From JBHELT01 sp046262935 (GTDB taxonomy: Bacteria > Actinomycetota > CADDZG01 > JAHWKV01): a stretch of DNA of 9,554 nucleotides. Shown one piece after another: positions 7,077-9,554 of this stretch; the first letter of the stretch is position 1; each line of letters starts with the position of its first letter. The DNA lies in the NCBI GenBank assembly GCA_046262935.1, contig JBHELT010000041.1, positions 1-9,554 of the forward strand, in the 5' to 3' direction. The position numbers were made by a program, and so were the translations under genes. Below the pieces are notes generated by a model. The model was not told the origin of the DNA. It saw only the letters and a program-made list of their open reading frames with translations, and searched no databases.

Positions 7077-7570
7077 AGCGAGTGGGTCTGCTGCTTACCG
7101 TCGTAGCGGCGATGATGGCCACCCCTTCGGTCGCATATGCCGGTCCGCATTATGAGAAAGGGTGGGGTGACGGTCGGCTCGTTAACCTGCAGATAACGCA
7201 GGGGGCTTCCGAGGCCAAGGGCAGATCCGTCCCTGAGTACGTCATCGGCCCCATCGATGACTCGAGCCCACTGAATGAAGCCGAAGATGGGTTCGGTCCC
7301 TACGACCTGGTTGTGCATACTCCAGGACCGAGTTACAGCTCCCTGTTTAGACCGACCGCCGTGGTTCCATCTGGATCGGCGGATGAAGGGACCGTTGCGT
7401 GGCGGGTGGTCCAAGCTGGAAACGACCAGATCCTGCTTGCTTACGCTGCTGACTTGGGTTCCGGCCTCGTCTCCCTCAACTCGGTTGCCCGTATCGAACA
7501 AGCGAGCGCTCTCGGACTTGTTGAGTTTGTCGACTTCGGGATCACAGAGGTATGCCACGTAATTCCGTGA
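7073..7570 (+). CDS. secreted protein of unknown function
   Basis: This 165-residue protein starts with a textbook Sec signal peptide: MKR, a hydrophobic core to about residue 17, and a likely cleavage after AYA at 21-23. The mature part is about 142 residues, rich in Gly, Ser, Asp and aromatic residues. The middle reads FGPYDLVVHTPGPSYSSLF, and the end FVDFGITEVCHVIP contains the only mature cysteine. I recognise no family. The start is supported by GGGAGG (7062-7067) 5 nt upstream, inside the end of the cupin gene; a longer frame reaching 6992 has no such site and would hide the signal peptide. The ATGA overlap points to coupled expression with the cupin. A perfect hairpin follows the stop. 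No lipobox Cys is present at the cleavage site, so it is probably released outside the membrane rather than lipid-anchored. Confidence 0.82.
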   Translation: MKRVGLLLTVVAAMMATPSVAYAGPHYEKGWGDGRLVNLQITQGASEAKGRSVPEYVIGPIDDSSPLNEAEDGFGPYDLVVHTPGPSYSSLFRPTAVVPSGSADEGTVAWRVVQAGNDQILLAYAADLGSGLVSLNSVARIEQASALGLVEFVDFGITEVCHVIP

Positions 7571-7575
7571 GGCAT

Positions 7576-7610
7576 TGGTTCACCGCGTGCCGTTAGCACG
7601 CGGTGAACCA
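7576..7610. terminator. 15-bp perfect hairpin terminator, probably bidirectional
   Basis: TGGTTCACCGCGTGC (7576-7590) and its exact reverse complement (7596-7610) surround a 5-nt loop. It begins 5 nt after the stop of the secreted-protein gene and lies about 70 nt beyond the stop of the minus-strand fragment at 7681, so it can serve both strands. There is no T tract, as is common for GC-rich actinobacterial terminators. Confidence 0.8.
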
Positions 7611-7680
7611 CGACTCGCCGCTGCCTTGTCATGGTCGCGGGAAGTGCTGAAATGGGTACTGGGCAATGGATCTTTGGTGC

Positions 7681-7947
7681 TCAGCCGTTAGGAGGTGAAC
7701 CCGTCACCTGATTGGCCACCAGGACTCCGTTGTCGAAGGCGTCGTCGGTATATGCGATGTGCGCAAGACCGCCTGCATCGACTGCGATATCGATGAAGTC
7801 CAGAAGATCTCGGTCGCTGCCCAGCGGCTCGCCCGCGATACAGAACAGGCCCAAGGTGCAGACATCGCCGTTATGGATCGGTCTGACACTGGCCTCGTTG
7901 ATGGTCCACGTTGGCGACAGTGAAGCAAGGTCGAGCGATTGGACCAT
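7681..7947 (-). pseudogene. orphan C-terminal fragment of a BNR/sialidase-like secreted protein
   Basis: The 88 codons read like the very end of a larger secreted beta-propeller (exo-alpha-sialidase/BNR-like) protein: HNGDVCTLGLFCIAG with a Cys pair, then RDLLDFIDIAVDAGGLAHIAYTDDA and a closing NQVTGSPP. In the proteins I recall, this segment is the last of several hundred residues. Here there is no signal peptide, and the upstream frame (7948-8036) carries nothing similar before the vapC stop. GGAGG lies 6 nt before the ATG at 7947, so a short product could still be made. Truncation after rearrangement is the simplest reading; a genuine small protein is the alternative. It lies 89 bp downstream of vapC on the same strand. 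Confidence 0.5.
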
Positions 7948-8036
7948 ATATAGCCTCCGCTGCGAATACTGGCCTCCTCCGGGGAATGGTTTCCCATGGG
8001 TTTGATGACATCTCGGTGGCCGATATCGTCGAAAAC

Positions 8037-8447
8037 CTAGACGCGTACGACTACCACTAGTCGGTCAAGGTCACCGAAGTCTTTGGGATTACGTGTGTAT
8101 AGAGGCAGCCCCAAAGCCAATGCGGTCGCGGCGATCAATGGATCGAATGCGGGTCGACCACGCGCCTTGGCGCCGGCAGATAAGACAGCGGAATAGATCC
8201 GACCGTAAGCTCTTGCGACGGAAGTGTCTACAGGCAGAGGATCAAATGTTGCCTCGGCCCGCTGAAGTCGGTCCTGCCGCCGAGCGCGTTCGGCCATGTC
8301 CTTCGTGGCGTGTGGGCCGGCTGCAAGCTCAGCCATAGTCACAACTGAAACGGCGATCTCATCAGGCAGGTCACTCGGGTCGATGTGATCAAGATCGGTG
8401 AGGACCGACGTATCGATGAGTCCCCGAGCGTGGCGCCTTTTAGCCAC
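8037..8447 (-). CDS. vapC: VapC-family PIN-domain ribonuclease toxin
   Basis: This 136-residue PIN-domain protein is read from the GTG at 8447. The four acidic residues of the Mg2+/Mn2+-dependent RNase site are visible: D12 in GLIDTSVLTDLD, E40 in TMAELAAG, D102 in GRPAFDPLIAATAL, and D123 in TRNPKDF. Free VapC toxins cleave RNA, often tRNA or rRNA, and stop growth until neutralised by VapB. The GTG start overlaps the antitoxin stop by 8 nt (GTGGCTAA), as is common in vapBC operons. A longer open frame reaching 8639 runs across the antitoxin gene in another frame and adds low-complexity sequence with no PIN homology, so I reject it. The toxin appears intact; its RNA target cannot be read from sequence. 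Confidence 0.92.
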   Translation of the reverse strand: MAKRRHARGLIDTSVLTDLDHIDPSDLPDEIAVSVVTMAELAAGPHATKDMAERARRQDRLQRAEATFDPLPVDTSVARAYGRIYSAVLSAGAKARGRPAFDPLIAATALALGLPLYTRNPKDFGDLDRLVVVVRV

Positions 8448-8694
8448 GTGGTGCTGGATCTTGATCAACCAAGCGATCGACGTCGGTTCGGAACCGCTCG
8501 GCTTCGATCCTCGGCGCCCCCTCAAACGCAGCCACTGCGGATTCCGCGGATACGAACGTTCGACGCTTAAGGGGGCCCAGTTCGCCGACGGGGACTCCGT
8601 TTCGCGTGACGATGAAAGACTCCCCTTTATCGAGGGCACGCATGATTTCGCCGCTTTGGTTGCGTAGCTCTCGCTGAGTTATCTCACTCGACAT
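8440..8694 (-). CDS. vapB: Phd/YefM-type antitoxin (VapB)
   Basis: This 84-residue antitoxin has a Phd/YefM-fold N-terminal DNA-binding half: SSEITQRELRNQSGEIMRAL, then GESFIVTRNGVPVGEL at about 24-39. The C-terminal half (about 45-84) is acidic/amphipathic and is expected to wrap the toxin's active site. It precedes and overlaps vapC, giving the usual antitoxin-first order. No Shine-Dalgarno sequence lies before the ATG; a -10-like TACACT is only 6 nt upstream, so the mRNA is probably leaderless. A palindrome over this promoter suggests self-repression by the VapBC complex, which is the known mode for the family. Confidence 0.92.
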   Translation of the reverse strand: MSSEITQRELRNQSGEIMRALDKGESFIVTRNGVPVGELGPLKRRTFVSAESAVAAFEGAPRIEAERFRTDVDRLVDQDPAPRG

Positions 8695-8700
8695 AAAGGG

Positions 8701-8719
8701 AGTGTAGCACAGGTGCTAC
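8701..8719 (-). promoter_or_regulatory. vapBC promoter -10 with overlapping palindromic operator
   Basis: GTAGCAC and GTGCTAC form a perfect inverted repeat with a 2-nt spacer at 8704-8719, about 10 bp upstream of the vapB ATG. On the minus strand TACACT (8701-8706) overlaps one arm and ends 6 nt before the ATG, fitting a -10 box with the transcript starting at or beside the ATG. No good -35 is visible. Confidence 0.65.
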
Positions 8720-9331
8720 GAGCCTGACATCCTCAAATTCAACCGAGAGATCTCAGCGCAAATGAAACGAACTGAGCGCCTCTATGCAGGCCCCAATCAC
8801 CAAGGAAAACTCGCAAAGGTTTTGTAACTCGAAGAACCTGTTTCGGCGACCGAAGCCTTTAAGGGCACACCACTCAGAGTGAACAGGGAGTCAGAGCCTC
8901 TCGGACAGCTTGGGCCGCGGCTAGGCCGCGCAAAGTACGGTTCTCATGGGTAGAAAACGGATGACAACGGAAGTCGACCCCGATCTAGGAACAGGCTCTC
9001 CTAGGCGTGGATCACGAATTTTTGTGCGTAAAAGCCGTTGTGGGCGCTCCTGGACAGTATTCAAACCTCCGGGGATTCCTAGAGTCGATTGGTCACGAGG
9101 ACCGAGACGCCAAGCAGTGACACCACCGCCCTTGTGTATTGGGTTCATCCAATTGGAGGCTACTTACTGGGTGTGCCCCAAGAATCTGACGTCAGATGTA
9201 CGCCTGCTCTTGCAATTTAACTCTTGGACCGAAGCTGTAAAGGGGGGCTTACGGTTTCGGTAATCGGTGGAGAACATCGAACACACGCCCTCGCTGTCGA
9301 GAAATGCTGGCCGGGCTCCGTAGATAGGCTG
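8720..9331. other. gene-poor region between vapBC and a partial toxin gene
   Basis: I see no convincing gene here. The longest plus-strand frame (8946-9263) gives an Arg/Pro/Ser-rich translation without a recognisable family or ribosome binding site. Small hairpins are present: CGCGGC-TAG-GCCGCG (8916-8930) and a CTAGGA/TCCTAG repeat with an 8-nt spacer near 8986-9005. A 22-codon frame at 8762-8827 begins MKRTERLYA, like the N-terminus of WYL-type regulators, but then diverges and stops. No tRNA, attachment site or direct repeat stands out. Decayed DNA or an unrecognised RNA or operator region are both possible. Confidence 0.5.
9184..9197. repeat. 14-bp perfect palindrome
   Basis: ATCTGACGTCAGAT reads the same on both strands. 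It lies in otherwise empty DNA about 135 bp downstream of the partial RelE/ParE toxin gene. It may be a protein-binding site, but no nearby promoter or gene explains it. Confidence 0.45.
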
Positions 9332-9553
9332 CTAACGGGGGTCTGTCTTGTAGGCCTCGCCACGATGTCTGATTGCACAGACTCGGACTAGACGGCCTCG
9401 TTCTCGAAGCTCGTAGATTATTCGATATGCACCAACGCGGATCGACCGAAGCCCTTTCAAGCGCCCGCGTAGCTCGTGCCCAAGCTCAGGTTCATATTCC
9501 AGAGCAGACAAAACATCAACAATGGCGTCTTGGAGTCGATCACCAAAAGAAAG
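9332..9553 (-). CDS. RelE/ParE-family toxin, C-terminal part (cut by window edge)
   Basis: The minus-strand frame is open from the right edge to a TAG at 9332-9334 and gives 73 residues. The pattern is that of RelE/ParE toxins: an opening helix (DAIVDVLSALEYEP), ELRGRLKGLRSIRVGAYRII at about 27-46 with the typical G-x-YR-(I/V)-(I/V)Y strand, and a final strand with VCAIRHRGEAYK at about 58-69. The N-terminal helix or strand, perhaps 15-25 residues, is missing, and a partner antitoxin would normally lie just upstream, beyond the window. RelE members cut mRNA on the ribosome while ParE members poison gyrase; which one this is cannot be decided here. The visible part is intact. Confidence 0.8.
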   Translation of the reverse strand, partial: LSFGDRLQDAIVDVLSALEYEPELGHELRGRLKGLRSIRVGAYRIIYELRERGRLVRVCAIRHRGEAYKTDPR

Positions 9554-9554
9554 A

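Noticed and set aside
6953..7558. A 201-codon minus-strand open frame
   Set aside because: It is antisense to the secreted-protein gene, which has a signal peptide and a ribosome binding site, and it shows no family features.
8448..8639. A longer N-terminus for VapC
   Set aside because: It overlaps the vapB coding sequence out of frame and adds sequence with no PIN similarity; the GTG at 8447 gives the normal PIN start and an 8-nt overlap.
8946..9263. A 105-codon plus-strand open frame
   Set aside because: There is no ribosome binding site, no recognisable domain, and the composition is Arg/Pro/Ser-rich like a random frame. It could still be decayed coding DNA.
1..9554. CRISPR array, tRNA, rRNA, transposase or integrase
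   Set aside because: No regularly spaced repeats, no tRNA-like T-loop with acceptor pairing, and no mobile-element protein motifs were seen on either strand.

Overview
The window is moderately GC-rich accessory or island-like chromosome, most likely from an actinobacterium (Actinomycetota). That guess is an inference from several things: PRC-barrel partners beside an NRAMP-type transporter, a short basic 'plasmid stabilization'-type protein, a large AAA/LuxR (LAL-type) regulator, GTG starts, and an apparently leaderless vapB. No rRNA, tRNA, CRISPR array, transposase or integrase is visible.

Left part (1-1975, + strand): a three-gene operon joined by two ATGA stop/start overlaps. It holds an NRAMP-superfamily transporter cut by the left edge, whose metal-site motifs are altered (DPGN is DIGE, MPHN is MPYE), followed by two small PRC-barrel-like proteins that look like diverged copies of each other. 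This is the best candidate in the window for a poorly described system: a divalent-cation transporter with dedicated twin cytosolic PRC partners.

Centre-left (2055-3804, - strand): a DUF72 (YecE-type) protein follows a basic Rho-N-like protein with a 6-nt gap. Next comes a gene-poor stretch, then an 80-residue protein whose start is fixed by a strong ribosome binding site. That small gene lies 38 nt downstream of a 927-residue ATPase/TPR/LuxR regulator (3801-6584).

Centre-right (6585-7610): divergent from the regulator are a cupin gene with an apparent one-base deletion near codon 26 and, overlapping its stop, a secreted protein of unknown function. A 15-bp perfect hairpin ends this unit. 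The layout suggests that the LuxR-type protein controls the cupin/secreted-protein pair, the small downstream gene, or both.

Right part (7681-9554, - strand): an orphan C-terminal piece resembling BNR/sialidase-like secreted proteins, a complete vapBC toxin-antitoxin pair with a palindromic operator over its -10 box, about 600 bp without a convincing gene, and at the edge the C-terminal part of a RelE/ParE-family toxin. Two toxin modules, a gene fragment and empty DNA together suggest a region of genome turnover.
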